DNA of 64,000 nt from Flavobacteriaceae bacterium GF1 (GTDB lineage Bacteria; Bacteroidota; Bacteroidia; Flavobacteriales; Flavobacteriaceae). Location: contig WNKP01000011.1 in the NCBI GenBank assembly GCA_009797885.1, positions 1 to 64,000 on the forward strand. The letters are read 5' to 3'. Each line of letters opens with the position of its first letter. The first letter of the stretch is position 1. Of this stretch, positions 52,885-62,339 are shown in pieces. The notes under the pieces were generated by a model that did no database searches, had not been told where the DNA came from, and was given only the letters and a program-made list of their open reading frames with translations. Position numbers and translations under genes: made by a program.

Positions 52885-53521
52885 TACACCCATATTATTA
52901 TTTTTCCTTCTATGTATTGTTTGGATCGGTGCTGCACAAGTCACCCAGGATTCCATACCGGTAATGAATCCCGCGGATTCACTGAAAACAGATTTGAAGC
53001 AAAAAGGGATTACTGTAGAGGAGGTAACCTTTGTACGAAAGGAAATCAATCCCCTGGGCCCCAGTAAGGCCGCTTTTTATTCTGCCGTTTTTCCCGGATT
53101 GGGTCAGATTTACAATAAACGCTATTGGAAAGCCCCCATAGTTTGGGGTGCCCTGGGAGTTGGCATTTTTAATTTTGTGGACAGGAACACTCAATATAAT
53201 CAATTTCGAGACGCATTTAAGCAAAGACGTGCCGGCCTTCCAAATGACGAGTTCTTCGACATCAACGGTGATGGGAGTGGACCGGATGTTTCCGATGAGT
53301 CCTTACAAAATGCCCAGGAACGCCTGCAAAGGGACCGCGACCTATGGTTGGTGGTCACCATTGGTTTTTATGCATTGAACATCATAGATGCCAATGTCGA
53401 TGCCCATCTAAAGCAATATAATGTTGATGAGCGGTTGGGCTACGAGATCAAACCCTTTCTTGATTTTAACGAAATTACCAATGACCCGAATTTTGGGCTC
53501 GCTGTTATTGTTACTTTTTAA
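52877..53521 (+). CDS. DUF5683 domain membrane protein
   Basis: The GTG at 52877 lies inside the parB 3' end and gives 214 residues with a signal-peptide-like start (ILLFFLLCIVWIGAAQ). The DUF5683 core contains AAFYSAVFPGLGQIYNKRYW, KAPIVWGALGVGIFNFVDRN and, near the end, LWLVVTIGFYALNIIDANVDA. The family is a conserved inner-membrane protein of unknown function, usually located next to parAB and dapB in flavobacteria. The dapB gene starts 3 bases downstream. Confidence 0.85.
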   Translation: MNSTPILLFFLLCIVWIGAAQVTQDSIPVMNPADSLKTDLKQKGITVEEVTFVRKEINPLGPSKAAFYSAVFPGLGQIYNKRYWKAPIVWGALGVGIFNFVDRNTQYNQFRDAFKQRRAGLPNDEFFDINGDGSGPDVSDESLQNAQERLQRDRDLWLVVTIGFYALNIIDANVDAHLKQYNVDERLGYEIKPFLDFNEITNDPNFGLAVIVTF

Positions 53522-53523
53522 CT

Positions 53524-54231
53524 ATGAACATAGCACTCTTTGGATATGGCAAAATGGGAAAAATGCTGGAAAAACTTGGCACGGACCGAGGCCATTCCTT
53601 TCCCTTAAAAATTGAATTTGATACCAACCTTCAATCCCTGAATCTTTCCGCCATTGATGTTGCCATTGATTTTAGTACGCCCGATGCTGCTTTCAACAAC
53701 ATAAAATATTGCTTTGAAAATGGGGTTCCCGTAATTTCTGGAACCACGGGTTGGTTGGATGCTTATGACGAAGCCGTATCCATTTGCAATGCTCTGCAAG
53801 GGGCCTTTATCTATGCTTCCAATTTTAGTTTGGGGGTGAATATTTTCTTCGAATTGAATGCAAAATTGGCAAAGATGATGTCCCAACGCAACGACTATGG
53901 GGTTGTCATGGAAGAAATCCATCACATCCATAAATTGGATGCCCCCAGTGGTACCGCCATTACTTTGGCAGAGGGTATTGTACGCCACTCCGATTATAAG
54001 GGTTGGCAATTGGGAAAAAGCCAAGGCAATACCATTCCCATTAGCGCTAAAAGGGAAGGTGAGGTTCCCGGCACACATAGTATCACCTACTCCAGCAAAG
54101 TGGATAGCATTGAAATAAAGCATACGGCCCATAATAGGGAAGGATTTGCTTTGGGAGCTTTAATTGCTGCCGAATGGATCCAGGGCAAAAAGGGGGTATT
54201 TACCATGAAAGATGTGTTAAACCTTGTTTAA
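53524..54231 (+). CDS. dapB: 4-Hydroxy-tetrahydrodipicolinate reductase
   Basis: The 235-residue protein has the N-terminal nucleotide-binding motif IALFGYGKMGKMLEKL, then VAIDFSTPDAAFNNI and PVISGTTGW. The substrate and catalytic region follows, with EEIHHIHKLDAPSGTAITLA. It reduces HTPA with NADPH or NADH to tetrahydrodipicolinate in lysine and diaminopimelate synthesis. The length is a little shorter than the E. coli enzyme (273), as in other Bacteroidota. It belongs to the parAB-DUF5683-dapB-lepB run. Confidence 0.96.
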   Translation: MNIALFGYGKMGKMLEKLGTDRGHSFPLKIEFDTNLQSLNLSAIDVAIDFSTPDAAFNNIKYCFENGVPVISGTTGWLDAYDEAVSICNALQGAFIYASNFSLGVNIFFELNAKLAKMMSQRNDYGVVMEEIHHIHKLDAPSGTAITLAEGIVRHSDYKGWQLGKSQGNTIPISAKREGEVPGTHSITYSSKVDSIEIKHTAHNREGFALGALIAAEWIQGKKGVFTMKDVLNLV

Positions 54232-54276
54232 TTGGTAACAATTGCAGTTAATTAGCGTCACAAAATAAAATTTGAC

Positions 54277-55989
54277 ATGAACGGTACGCAGTGGATTCTA
54301 TTTATTTTATTGGTGCAGGTCATCCATTTTTTGGGAACTTGGAAGCTTTATGTCAAAGCGGGTAGAAAAGCCTGGGAAGCTGCCATACCAATTTACAATG
54401 GGATTGTTTTAATGCAAATCATCAATAGACCAAAATGGTGGGTTTTATTGCTCTTTATACCCATTATCAATTTATTGATGTTCCCGGTGGTCTGGGTAGA
54501 GACCATTCGCAGTTTTGGGCAGAACAAGTTATGGCAGACCTGGGCGGTAATTCTTTCCCTTGGTTTTTATATCTATTATGTGAACTACACCATGGATGTG
54601 GAGCATATTGCGGACCGAAGCTTAAAACCGGCAACAGGATTGGGTGAATGGGTGAGTTCCATAGTATTTGCTATAGTGGCCGCAACTTTTGTACATACCT
54701 ATTTTATACAGCCTTATGTGATTCCCACGGGTTCTTTGGAGCGTACCTTGCGGATCGGGGATTTTCTTTTTGTAAGCAAATTCCATTTTGGGGCAAGAAC
54801 ACCGATGACAGCTGTTGCAGCACCTATGGTACATGACACTTTGCCCTTGGTTGGAACAAAATCATATCTCAACAAGCCTCAGATTCCCTACTTCCGTTTA
54901 CCCGGTTTTAGTACGCCAAAGAAGAATGATATTGTGGTTTTTAGCTGGCCAGCGGATACGGTACGACAGTTCTTTGTTGCAGAAAAGGGGGTTAAAAAGC
55001 CCATTGATAAGAAATCGAACTACGTAAAGCGCTGCGTGGGCACCCCGGGTGACTCTTTGGAGATCATAAATGGATATGTCCATATAAATGGCAAAAAGTT
55101 GGAATTGTCCGACAGGGCCAAGGTGATGTATAACTATATCATCTATGCAAACAAAGGTGTTTCAAGTAGGGTATTAAACGAAGTCGGAGCGGATGATTTT
55201 ATAAGGAAATTTATTTCCCCGCCCCTCAATCAAAATCAATATAATAGGTTAATACCTTATGTTAGGGACGCCAAGAGAAGGGAAGACGGGAAAATTGAAC
55301 TATATACCGAAAAACAGGGCATTCCCACGGAGGTCATACGGGAGTTAAGGCTGGGGCTTACCGAGGAAACCTCGAGACAGCGAGTTGCTAACCTCACCCT
55401 GGAAATGGCAGAAACCATAAAAAAGGACCAACGGATAGATTCCGTTGTCATGCAAATAGAACCGAAGGGACAGGCAGGTTATAACATCTTTCCACAAAAC
55501 TCCAGATACCCCTGGAACAATGATAACCTTGGGCCCATATACATTCCAAAAGCCGGTTCAACAGTGAAGTTGACCCCAGAAACCCTTCCCCTATATAAAA
55601 AGATCATCAGGGATTACGAAAAAAATGAGGTCAGTGTCTCAGGAAATCAGGTGTTGATCAATGGGCAAAAAGCGGATTCGTACACTTTTACCATGGATTA
55701 TTATTGGATGATGGGGGACAATAGGGACCACTCGGAAGACAGCAGGACATGGGGTTATGTGCCGGCTAACCATATTGTGGGAAAACCGGTTTTTATTTGG
55801 CTAAGCTTCGATAATTTCCAGGATGGCATAAAGTTCAATGAAAAAATGCGTTGGGACCGTGTCTTTACCACAGTTGGCGGGGATGGTGAACCAGTATCCT
55901 ATTTTCGGTATTTTTTGATGGTACTGGCAGGTTGGTTTGTATTTGATTTTTTTAGGAAAAGGCGCAAATCCAAATCACAAAATGCGTAA
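54277..55989 (+). CDS. lepB: Signal peptidase I with extra N-terminal membrane domain
   Basis: The 570-residue protein starts with three to four membrane segments (residues 5-105) that resemble DUF5684, ahead of the S26 peptidase. The catalytic Ser153 is in VIPTGSLERTLRIGDFLFVSK and Lys251 in YVKRCVGTPGDSLEI; a long insertion of about 200 residues follows. The terminal motif GDNRDHSEDSRTWGYVPANH is near residue 480. It removes signal peptides from exported proteins at the inner membrane. Large insertions in LepB are usual in this phylum. It starts 46 bases after dapB. Confidence 0.95.
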   Translation: MNGTQWILFILLVQVIHFLGTWKLYVKAGRKAWEAAIPIYNGIVLMQIINRPKWWVLLLFIPIINLLMFPVVWVETIRSFGQNKLWQTWAVILSLGFYIYYVNYTMDVEHIADRSLKPATGLGEWVSSIVFAIVAATFVHTYFIQPYVIPTGSLERTLRIGDFLFVSKFHFGARTPMTAVAAPMVHDTLPLVGTKSYLNKPQIPYFRLPGFSTPKKNDIVVFSWPADTVRQFFVAEKGVKKPIDKKSNYVKRCVGTPGDSLEIINGYVHINGKKLELSDRAKVMYNYIIYANKGVSSRVLNEVGADDFIRKFISPPLNQNQYNRLIPYVRDAKRREDGKIELYTEKQGIPTEVIRELRLGLTEETSRQRVANLTLEMAETIKKDQRIDSVVMQIEPKGQAGYNIFPQNSRYPWNNDNLGPIYIPKAGSTVKLTPETLPLYKKIIRDYEKNEVSVSGNQVLINGQKADSYTFTMDYYWMMGDNRDHSEDSRTWGYVPANHIVGKPVFIWLSFDNFQDGIKFNEKMRWDRVFTTVGGDGEPVSYFRYFLMVLAGWFVFDFFRKRRKSKSQNA

Positions 55990-55992
55990 CGT

Positions 55993-56622
55993 TTGAAGGC
56001 CCTACTTCACCCTTGCTGTTTTCCCAATATTGCCACGATGGCCGTTTTGGTGCAAAATGACGTTATCTGGGAGGTACGTGATAATTTTCAGAAGCAGACC
56101 TATCGGAATCGTTATCATATTTGCACGGACCAAGGACTGCACAAACTGAGCATTCCCATAAAACACGTTGGCGGAAAGGACGGACGCCAGCAGTATAGGG
56201 ACGTACAAATTGAAAACAACTATCGTTGGCAGATCCAACACTGGCGTACCTTACAGACAGCCTACAGGGCTTCCCCATTTTTTGAGTTCTATGAGGATGA
56301 CCTGGCCCCATTGTTCCAAAAAGAGTTTAAATTCCTACTGGACTTTAATTGGCAAAGTCTTGATTTTTTGACGGATGCATTCCAAATTGACCACAATCCA
56401 AAACACTCAAAAGCGTATATGAAGGATTTCCCGGAGGGAGTGGATTTCCGTTTTCTGATAAACGCAAAAGAAACGGTTCATTTTGACTTTACACAGTACA
56501 ATCAGGTGTTTATGGACAGGCATGGATTTATCCAAAATTTAAGTACCCTTGATCTTCTTTTTAATGAAGGTCCCAGCACCATTACCCATCTGGAGGCACA
56601 AAGTTTGGAAGACCAATGTTAA
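55993..56622 (+). CDS. WbqC-family protein
   Basis: The TTG at 55993, three bases after lepB, starts a 209-residue protein. It opens LHPCCFPNIATMAVLVQNDV and has the family features KQTYRNRYHI and LSIPIKHVGGKDGRQQYRDV, then the NNYRWQIQHWRTLQTAYRAS stretch. WbqC proteins occur in surface-polysaccharide clusters, but the reaction is not established. Its end overlaps the DUF6122 gene by 7 bases. Confidence 0.88.
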   Translation: MKALLHPCCFPNIATMAVLVQNDVIWEVRDNFQKQTYRNRYHICTDQGLHKLSIPIKHVGGKDGRQQYRDVQIENNYRWQIQHWRTLQTAYRASPFFEFYEDDLAPLFQKEFKFLLDFNWQSLDFLTDAFQIDHNPKHSKAYMKDFPEGVDFRFLINAKETVHFDFTQYNQVFMDRHGFIQNLSTLDLLFNEGPSTITHLEAQSLEDQC

Positions 56623-56930
56623 GACATCTTCTACATTATGGCATTCACTTTCTGGTCCCAATCCTGATTGCCCTGTTTTTTTTCAAAAGGGATAGGGTAA
56701 AAGTTGGGTTGATCTTATTGGCGGGTATCCTATTGGATGTAGACCACCTTTTGGCCAATCCCATTTTTGATCCCGATCGTTGTAGTATTGGGTTCCATCC
56801 CCTTCACTCGTATGTCCTGATCCCTTTTTATCTGGGACTTGCCCTATGGAAAAGGACACGTCTTCTTGGGTTGGCCCTGGTCATTCACATCATTGCGGAT
56901 GTTACGGATTGTCTATTTCTCAAGTTTTAG
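56616..56930 (+). CDS. DUF6122-family membrane protein (104 aa)
   Basis: The product starts MLRHLLHYGIHFLVPILIAL and has three membrane segments. Conserved His and Asp residues lie in HYGIHF, GILLDVDHLL, GFHPLHSY and IHIIADVTD, resembling a metal-dependent membrane hydrolase layout in outline. The family is of unknown function. It overlaps WbqC upstream and the convergent nuclease-like gene by 18 bases at its 3' end. Confidence 0.75.
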   Translation: MLRHLLHYGIHFLVPILIALFFFKRDRVKVGLILLAGILLDVDHLLANPIFDPDRCSIGFHPLHSYVLIPFYLGLALWKRTRLLGLALVIHIIADVTDCLFLKF

Positions 56931-57938
56931 TTTGAATTCCGCACTAACTGGATAATGGTCAGATAGTTGTATATCATAATTCTGATGCGAAACAACTTCA
57001 AAGGAATGATCTGCCAATATATAATCAATACGTAGGGGTAAGCCTTTTAATTTGTATGTGCTTCCCCAATCATTTCCTTTCTCGAAAAATGAATCTTGGA
57101 ATCCATCGGATGCCATCCGGTATATTTGTGAAAATTGGGTGGAATTAAAGTCGCCACAAATCAAGGTAGGATGTACCGAACTTTTCATGTGTTCTCTAAG
57201 GACTTTGACTTGATTGAGTTGTTGGTCGATGGCTGCACTAATTTTCTTGGCAAGACGAAACGGTTCGTTTTTCTTTAGGTTTTCTTTGGAAGGAACAATT
57301 TTAAAGGATTGAAAATGGACGTTATAGACCCGTATGGTATCATTGGGTAACACAATATCCGCATAAATAATGTTATTGCGGGTCCCTTCTGGCTCCAAGG
57401 AGCCTTTATTGGTAATTGGAAACTTAGAAAATATGGCCTGTACCGTTCGTCCTGTGGAATAGGGCGTCTCTGCACGGAAGGCATAAAGTTTTAACTCCCT
57501 ATGCTGAACTCTACTATGTTCCTGAAGGCACAAAATGTCGGGATTCTCCTGTTTAATGAATTCCCTGATTTTTCCATCTACATTTTCAAGGGGTATATTT
57601 CCCCACCTGTTAAAACTCATTGCATTATAGCTCATTATGGATATATCCGGACCTTCAACCACATTTGAGCCAAAAATCTTATAGAAAGGTCCGAACGAGT
57701 ACATAGAAACAATACAGATCAATAAAGGGGCTAACAACCACTTACTTCGTTTGAACAACCAAAAAATCAAAAAGATGGAATGGGCAAACAATAAGACCGG
57801 CGTTAGAAATCCAAGTATGGCAATAGCTCCAAATACATTGTTATTTGACCAATATGAAATAAGCACCACTAAAGAAAGAAGCGCTAAAATCAAATTGATG
57901 GTGACAAGCAATCTTTTTACCGTAACTCCCAAACCCAA
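56913..57938 (-). CDS. Endonuclease/exonuclease/phosphatase-family membrane protein
   Basis: The 341-residue protein starts with TTG at 57938, next to the rhomboid stop, and has three membrane segments in residues 8-95. The catalytic domain has ISIMSYNAMSFNRWG, DILCLQEHSR (metal-binding Glu), LICGDFNST, LRIDYILAD and LSDHYPVSAEF. This is the DNase I-like fold used by nucleases, phosphodiesterases and phosphatases. The true substrate is unknown. It is co-oriented with two rhomboid genes and mutL. Confidence 0.88.
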   Translation of the reverse strand: MGLGVTVKRLLVTINLILALLSLVVLISYWSNNNVFGAIAILGFLTPVLLFAHSIFLIFWLFKRSKWLLAPLLICIVSMYSFGPFYKIFGSNVVEGPDISIMSYNAMSFNRWGNIPLENVDGKIREFIKQENPDILCLQEHSRVQHRELKLYAFRAETPYSTGRTVQAIFSKFPITNKGSLEPEGTRNNIIYADIVLPNDTIRVYNVHFQSFKIVPSKENLKKNEPFRLAKKISAAIDQQLNQVKVLREHMKSSVHPTLICGDFNSTQFSQIYRMASDGFQDSFFEKGNDWGSTYKLKGLPLRIDYILADHSFEVVSHQNYDIQLSDHYPVSAEFKLKLEK

Positions 57939-57940
57939 TA

Positions 57941-58834
57941 TTAATCCTCTTTTCCGGCCTTGAACAAAAAGTCCTTTTCTTCCTTGGACAAACTCTCGTA
58001 ACCAGATTTGCTGATTTTGTCCAAAATGGCATCTATCTTTTTTTGACGTGTTTCTTTATTGTAATCAAGGCCGCTTTTTGATTTTTTCGCATTTTTTCTT
58101 CGATGCACGGTTTTAAGGGGAGCTTTTCTTTTACCAGGCTTAAAAAGACTTCCAATAGCTGTCAGCATATTGGAAAAGCCCGCACCAATATCTTTGCCAT
58201 TTAATAATTGCCGCGCATAAAAATAGCCTAGAAAGGCCCCTCCCAAATGTGCCAACCTACCCCCGATGTTTCCTCCATAAGGAATTTGTATCAAATCAAC
58301 CAGAACAACGAATGCACCAATGTACCATAACTTCACATTCAATAGACCAAACAAGCGCACTTCCTGGTTCGGGATATAGGCACAAATAAAAATGAGCACA
58401 GCGGTGACCCCGGCGGAAGCCCCAATAAGCGGAATATTACTATTCAGTAAGGTGGGGAAAATATTGTAACCCAAAAGAAAGAACAATCCCCCTAAAATAA
58501 CACCTAAAAAGTAAACATTTATAAAACGTTGGCTATTAAAAAGATTTAAGAATATCCTGCCCGTAAAGTACAATACCAGCATATTCCAAAATATGTGTCC
58601 TATTCCGGAATGAAAGAAGGAATAAGTGACCAACGACCATGGCTTCCCCAAGAAGGAAAAAAAGTCGGATGGCAGCTCAAACCAGTACAGAACAGCATCA
58701 ATGGAAACACCAAAAAGAGCACTTGCCAAACCCGTACCAATGAAAATGGCAAGGTTAATGACAATTAGTTTTTCCGCAATGTTCAACCGTGCAAAATAAT
58801 ATTGTAATCCTCCATTGGCCATACCTAATTCCAA
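57941..58834 (-). CDS. Rhomboid-family intramembrane serine protease (second copy)
   Basis: The 297-residue protein has six membrane segments. The catalytic residues are Ser140 in LIGASAGVTAV and His196 in GRLAHLGGAFLG; HSGIGHIFWNM is the conserved His/Asn segment. The C-terminal 70 residues are basic and soluble (RKAPLKTVHRRKNAKKS onward). Rhomboids cut substrates within the membrane. The start overlaps the previous rhomboid gene by 10 bases; the ATG at 58822 is an alternative start. Confidence 0.92.
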   Translation of the reverse strand: MELGMANGGLQYYFARLNIAEKLIVINLAIFIGTGLASALFGVSIDAVLYWFELPSDFFSFLGKPWSLVTYSFFHSGIGHIFWNMLVLYFTGRIFLNLFNSQRFINVYFLGVILGGLFFLLGYNIFPTLLNSNIPLIGASAGVTAVLIFICAYIPNQEVRLFGLLNVKLWYIGAFVVLVDLIQIPYGGNIGGRLAHLGGAFLGYFYARQLLNGKDIGAGFSNMLTAIGSLFKPGKRKAPLKTVHRRKNAKKSKSGLDYNKETRQKKIDAILDKISKSGYESLSKEEKDFLFKAGKED

Positions 58835-59571
58835 CGATTTTGATTAAACTGATTTTTTTTCCAATACCACATCATAATGAAACCGATCAAAGCACCCCCA
58901 ATATGGGCAAAGTGGGCGACATTACTTCCGGCACTTCCCAGACCATAAAGAATATCATATCCAAAAATCATCAAGGGAACAAAATACTTCGCCTTTATGG
59001 GCACGGGTAAAAAGATAAGCATCAACTCCGCATTGGGATACATAAAGGCAAAAGCCACCAGAACCCCATATACTGCACCGGAAGCACCGACGGCCGGGGC
59101 ATTGAAAGCATTCATAAAACCATCAATGGTGCCCTGGGAGGCCAATTGATACCAATCAGGACTATACTGCCCGTTGGACAGGATTTCCACAACACGTTGC
59201 TCGGTTAGGCCTGCCCCTGTAATGACATCCAATCCCTGGTTAAAGAAATAATAATTGGATGCAATATGCAAAAGGGCCCCTCCTATGCCTGCGGAGAAGT
59301 AAAAAAATAGAAACTTGTTCCTGCCCCATACACGCTCAAGTGGGGTACCAAAAGCCCAAAGGGCATACATATTGAAGAGGATATGAAAAAATCCGGTGAA
59401 ATCGTGCAGGAACATATGGCTGATTACCTGCCATATCCTAAAATTGGGGTTCTCGGGAAACCAAAGGGCAAAGTGCTCATAGAGCGTGTCACCAAGGCCT
59501 GTAATCCCAGCAATAAATAAGATGACATTGATGATGATCAGGTGCTTTATTGCATCCGTTAAACCTCCCAT
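58825..59571 (-). CDS. Rhomboid-family intramembrane serine protease (first copy)
   Basis: The 248-residue protein has about six membrane segments. The motif VGASGAVYGVL contains Ser164, and His223 lies in VAHFAHIGGALIG; the family's HILFNMYALW segment and HMFLHDFTG are also present. A loop of about 40 residues, including YSPDWYQLASQGT, separates two segments. It lies 3 bases after mutL and is followed by a second rhomboid. Having two adjacent, distinct rhomboids is typical of flavobacteria from memory. Confidence 0.93.
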   Translation of the reverse strand: MGGLTDAIKHLIIINVILFIAGITGLGDTLYEHFALWFPENPNFRIWQVISHMFLHDFTGFFHILFNMYALWAFGTPLERVWGRNKFLFFYFSAGIGGALLHIASNYYFFNQGLDVITGAGLTEQRVVEILSNGQYSPDWYQLASQGTIDGFMNAFNAPAVGASGAVYGVLVAFAFMYPNAELMLIFLPVPIKAKYFVPLMIFGYDILYGLGSAGSNVAHFAHIGGALIGFIMMWYWKKNQFNQNRWN

Positions 59572-59574
59572 ATA

Positions 59575-61410
59575 CTAAAACTTATTTTCAATTTCATTTA
59601 CCCCAACAATGACATATATGGTCTTTTGATCGGGACTTAATTTCGGCTCCTTACAAGCGAATAAATCATTGACCAAAGCCGACTGACTTTCCACGGAAAG
59701 TACTTGTCCATTGGTAATGGCCAACTTTTTACCCATTGTCCGGGCTAACCATTCGGCGTGGGTAAAATGTTCCTTCCCTTGTCCTTCCAAATGTGATGCC
59801 AAAATAGCGTCCAGTACCGTTGTAATGGAATGTTCTGGCATACTGACAGGGATTCCGTTTATAACAACCTTGGTATTGTCAGAAAACGTGATATCGAACC
59901 CCAAACGTGTCAGGTTTGGAACCAATTCCTTTAAAATCCCCATTTCCTTTCTCCCAAAATCAAGTTCCACTGGAAACAACAACTGCTGGGTTACTCCCTT
60001 TTCAACCGTAATGTCCGTTAGGAACCGTTCGTAAAGAATGCGTTGATGTGCCCTGTTTTGATCAATGACCAGCAATCCGGATTTGACGGTACTCACAATG
60101 TACTTTCGTTGAAGTTGAAAGCTAATTTGTTTATTTTCCACTGACTCATCGGTCGATTCGAAGATTTCTGGATTCGTAGCATCCGATTCCATCTGCAACT
60201 GACTAAAACTATCTTCAATACCCTCAAAATCATAAAGTTCCTGCCAACCTTCCACATTGGTTTTCCCCACGGGTGCCCTGGAAATCCCGGGGCTTTTTTC
60301 ACTTGAAAAGGGATTGAAATTGGCATCAACGGTAACCGTAGGCATATGGGCATCCCTATTCTTGAAACTATAAGGGGTGTCCAAGTTGGCATCGCGTTCA
60401 AAATCCAATACCGGGGCCACATGAAACTGTCCCAAGCTATGTTTTACTGCAGCGCGTAACGTAGCATAAAGGGTATGTTCATCATCGAACTTCACTTCTG
60501 TTTTTGTGGGATGGATATTGATATCGATCGATCTGGGGTTGACCTCCATTTTTAGGAAATAACCCGGGTAGGTGTCGTTCTTTAACAAGCCCTCAAAAGC
60601 CGAAACCACGGCATGATGGAGGTAGGGACTTTTAATGAATCTATCGTTCGCAAAAAAGAATTGCTCCCCCCTACTCTTTTTGGCAAATTGGGGCTTGCAG
60701 ATAAAGCCAGAAATTTTGACCACCTCCGTCTCCTCCGTCACAGGAACCAAGCGTTCATTGGTCTTGCTCCCAAATATGTGCACAATACGTTGCCTAAAGT
60801 TCTCGGTAGGTAAATTAAAGTATTCCGATCCATTGTTGAACAATTGAAATGCCACACCAGGATGCACCAGGGCAATTCTTTGAAATTCATCAATGATATG
60901 GCGTAGTTCCACTTGATCGGATTTAAGGAAATTACGCCTGGCAGGTATATTAAAGAATAGGTTCTTCACTGCTATGGACGTTCCCTTGGCGGTAGCCGTT
61001 ACTTCCTGTGAAACAACCGTGCTTCCTTCTATCTTAAGGTGTGTACCCACATCTTCATTTTCCGTCCTTGTGTGCAAATCCACGTGGGCTATTGCCGCAA
61101 TGGAGGCCAATGCCTCACCCCTAAAGCCTTTGGTGTGCAGATTGAACAGATCATCAGCTGAGGAAATCTTTGAGGTTGCATGCCGCTCAAAGGACAAACG
61201 GGCATCCGTAGGGCTCATACCCACACCATTATCCACTACTTGAATGAGGGTCTTGCCCCCATCCTTAACGATAAGTTTGATCTCTCTGGCCCCAGCATCA
61301 ATGGCATTTTCCAATAACTCCTTTACTACGGAGGACGGACGTTGCACCACTTCCCCCGCTGCGATTTGGTTGGCCACATGGTCGGGCAATAGTTTAATGA
61401 TGTCTGCCAT
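59575..61410 (-). CDS. mutL: DNA mismatch repair protein MutL
   Basis: The 611-residue protein has the GHKL ATPase signatures ELLENAIDAGAREI, VVDNGVGM and TKGFRGEALASIAAI in the N-terminal third, then the transducer and the C-terminal dimerisation domain. The region that carries the latent endonuclease motif DQHA(x)2E in other MutL proteins reads DQNRAHQRILYE, so the metal-binding His and Glu are replaced. MutL couples mismatch recognition by MutS to strand removal. It overlaps the stop of the upstream 94-residue gene by one base. Confidence 0.96.
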   Translation of the reverse strand: MADIIKLLPDHVANQIAAGEVVQRPSSVVKELLENAIDAGAREIKLIVKDGGKTLIQVVDNGVGMSPTDARLSFERHATSKISSADDLFNLHTKGFRGEALASIAAIAHVDLHTRTENEDVGTHLKIEGSTVVSQEVTATAKGTSIAVKNLFFNIPARRNFLKSDQVELRHIIDEFQRIALVHPGVAFQLFNNGSEYFNLPTENFRQRIVHIFGSKTNERLVPVTEETEVVKISGFICKPQFAKKSRGEQFFFANDRFIKSPYLHHAVVSAFEGLLKNDTYPGYFLKMEVNPRSIDINIHPTKTEVKFDDEHTLYATLRAAVKHSLGQFHVAPVLDFERDANLDTPYSFKNRDAHMPTVTVDANFNPFSSEKSPGISRAPVGKTNVEGWQELYDFEGIEDSFSQLQMESDATNPEIFESTDESVENKQISFQLQRKYIVSTVKSGLLVIDQNRAHQRILYERFLTDITVEKGVTQQLLFPVELDFGRKEMGILKELVPNLTRLGFDITFSDNTKVVINGIPVSMPEHSITTVLDAILASHLEGQGKEHFTHAEWLARTMGKKLAITNGQVLSVESQSALVNDLFACKEPKLSPDQKTIYVIVGVNEIENKF

Positions 61411-61694
61411 TAAGAGCCAAAGAATATGGACAAATCAAAATCGATGATATAAAGAAATACCAAAATTAAAACAGCAAGAATGATGATAAAACGTATTTTC
61501 ATATGCCTATCACCTTCATTTCTCAAATCATTAAAAGCGTTTGAAAACTTGTTTTTTAAACCTCTTTGGTGATGTGCCGTTGTTCTGAATTTGTCAAGTT
61601 TATGTTCAATTTTATAGGGACTTCCCTCGCCTTTGTAATAACGGGGCTTATAATCAAACTCACGATTTTTCCTAAGCCTTAAAAAATTACGCAT
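61410..61694 (-). CDS. Small single-pass membrane protein between ribH and mutL (94 aa)
   Basis: The N-terminal 60 residues are very basic (MRNFLRLRKNREFDYKPRYY, ending KIRF) and are followed by one membrane segment, IIILAVLILVFLYIIDFDLS, near the C-terminus. Homologues in flavobacteria sit between ribH and mutL and are sometimes named riboflavin synthase subunit beta by position; the sequence gives no support for that. It probably anchors in the inner membrane with the basic part in the cytoplasm. Confidence 0.75.
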   Translation of the reverse strand: MRNFLRLRKNREFDYKPRYYKGEGSPYKIEHKLDKFRTTAHHQRGLKNKFSNAFNDLRNEGDRHMKIRFIIILAVLILVFLYIIDFDLSIFFGS

Positions 61695-61855
61695 AATCCC
61701 CTTTTACCTTAAAATCAAAGGTACTTAAAAAGACTGCAAGCCTTAAAGGGCGGGTCACAAAAAATGTTAACAGGAAGGGAGGCCCGGTGATTGATGGTTT
61801 CGTTGCCAACGAATGGACTTTACCGTTTTGCACATCACTAAAATGGCATAAAAGG

Positions 61856-62335
61856 TTATCCCAAATTTGCCATTTTAATGGCCGCAATCGCCGCTTCTAT
61901 CCCCTTATTGCCATGCTTTCCCCCACTTCGATCTTTTGCCTGTTGTAGCGTATCGTCCGTAAGTACACAGAAAATAACGGGAACTTCGGTTTGAAGGTTC
62001 AAATCCATAATCCCATTTGCGGTAGCGGCACATACATAATCAAAATGACTGGTTTCCCCCCTAATTACACTACCAATGGCGATAATGGCATCCACGTTTT
62101 TGGTGGCCACCATCTTTTTACATCCAAAAGCAAGCTCAAAACTACCGGGGACGTTCCAACGAATAAGGTTTTTAGGCTCCACCCCACAATCCAGAAGGGC
62201 ATCCTGGGCCCCCTTAAAAAGGTTTTCCGTAATGCCATGGTTCCACTCGGAAACGACCAGCCCAATTCTTAGCCCGGAAGCATCCGGAATCTTCGACTTG
62301 TCGTAATGGGAAAGATTTTTTGTTTCGGTGGCCAT
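61856..62335 (-). CDS. ribH: 6,7-Dimethyl-8-ribityllumazine synthase
   Basis: From ATG 62335 the protein has 159 residues, normal for the family; an ATG at 62353 would overlap the upstream gene. Signatures are VVSEWNHGI, RWNVPGSFELAFGCKKM, IAIGSVIRGETSHFDYVC (catalytic His) and PVIFCVLTDDTLQQAKDR. It condenses the ribityl uracil with a four-carbon phosphate in riboflavin synthesis and forms a capsid-like assembly. It follows the TPR protein gene by 4 bases and probably shares its transcript. Confidence 0.96.
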   Translation of the reverse strand: MATETKNLSHYDKSKIPDASGLRIGLVVSEWNHGITENLFKGAQDALLDCGVEPKNLIRWNVPGSFELAFGCKKMVATKNVDAIIAIGSVIRGETSHFDYVCAATANGIMDLNLQTEVPVIFCVLTDDTLQQAKDRSGGKHGNKGIEAAIAAIKMANLG

Positions 62336-62339
62336 GCCC

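Noticed and set aside
51051-54231. parS sites near parAB
   Set aside because: I did not see a clear copy of the usual parS palindrome. Absence by eye is not proof, so no feature is given.
61410-61694. Riboflavin synthase beta subunit as a name for the 94-residue protein
   Set aside because: The sequence is a basic segment plus one membrane helix and has no lumazine or riboflavin synthase motif. The true RibH is the neighbouring gene.
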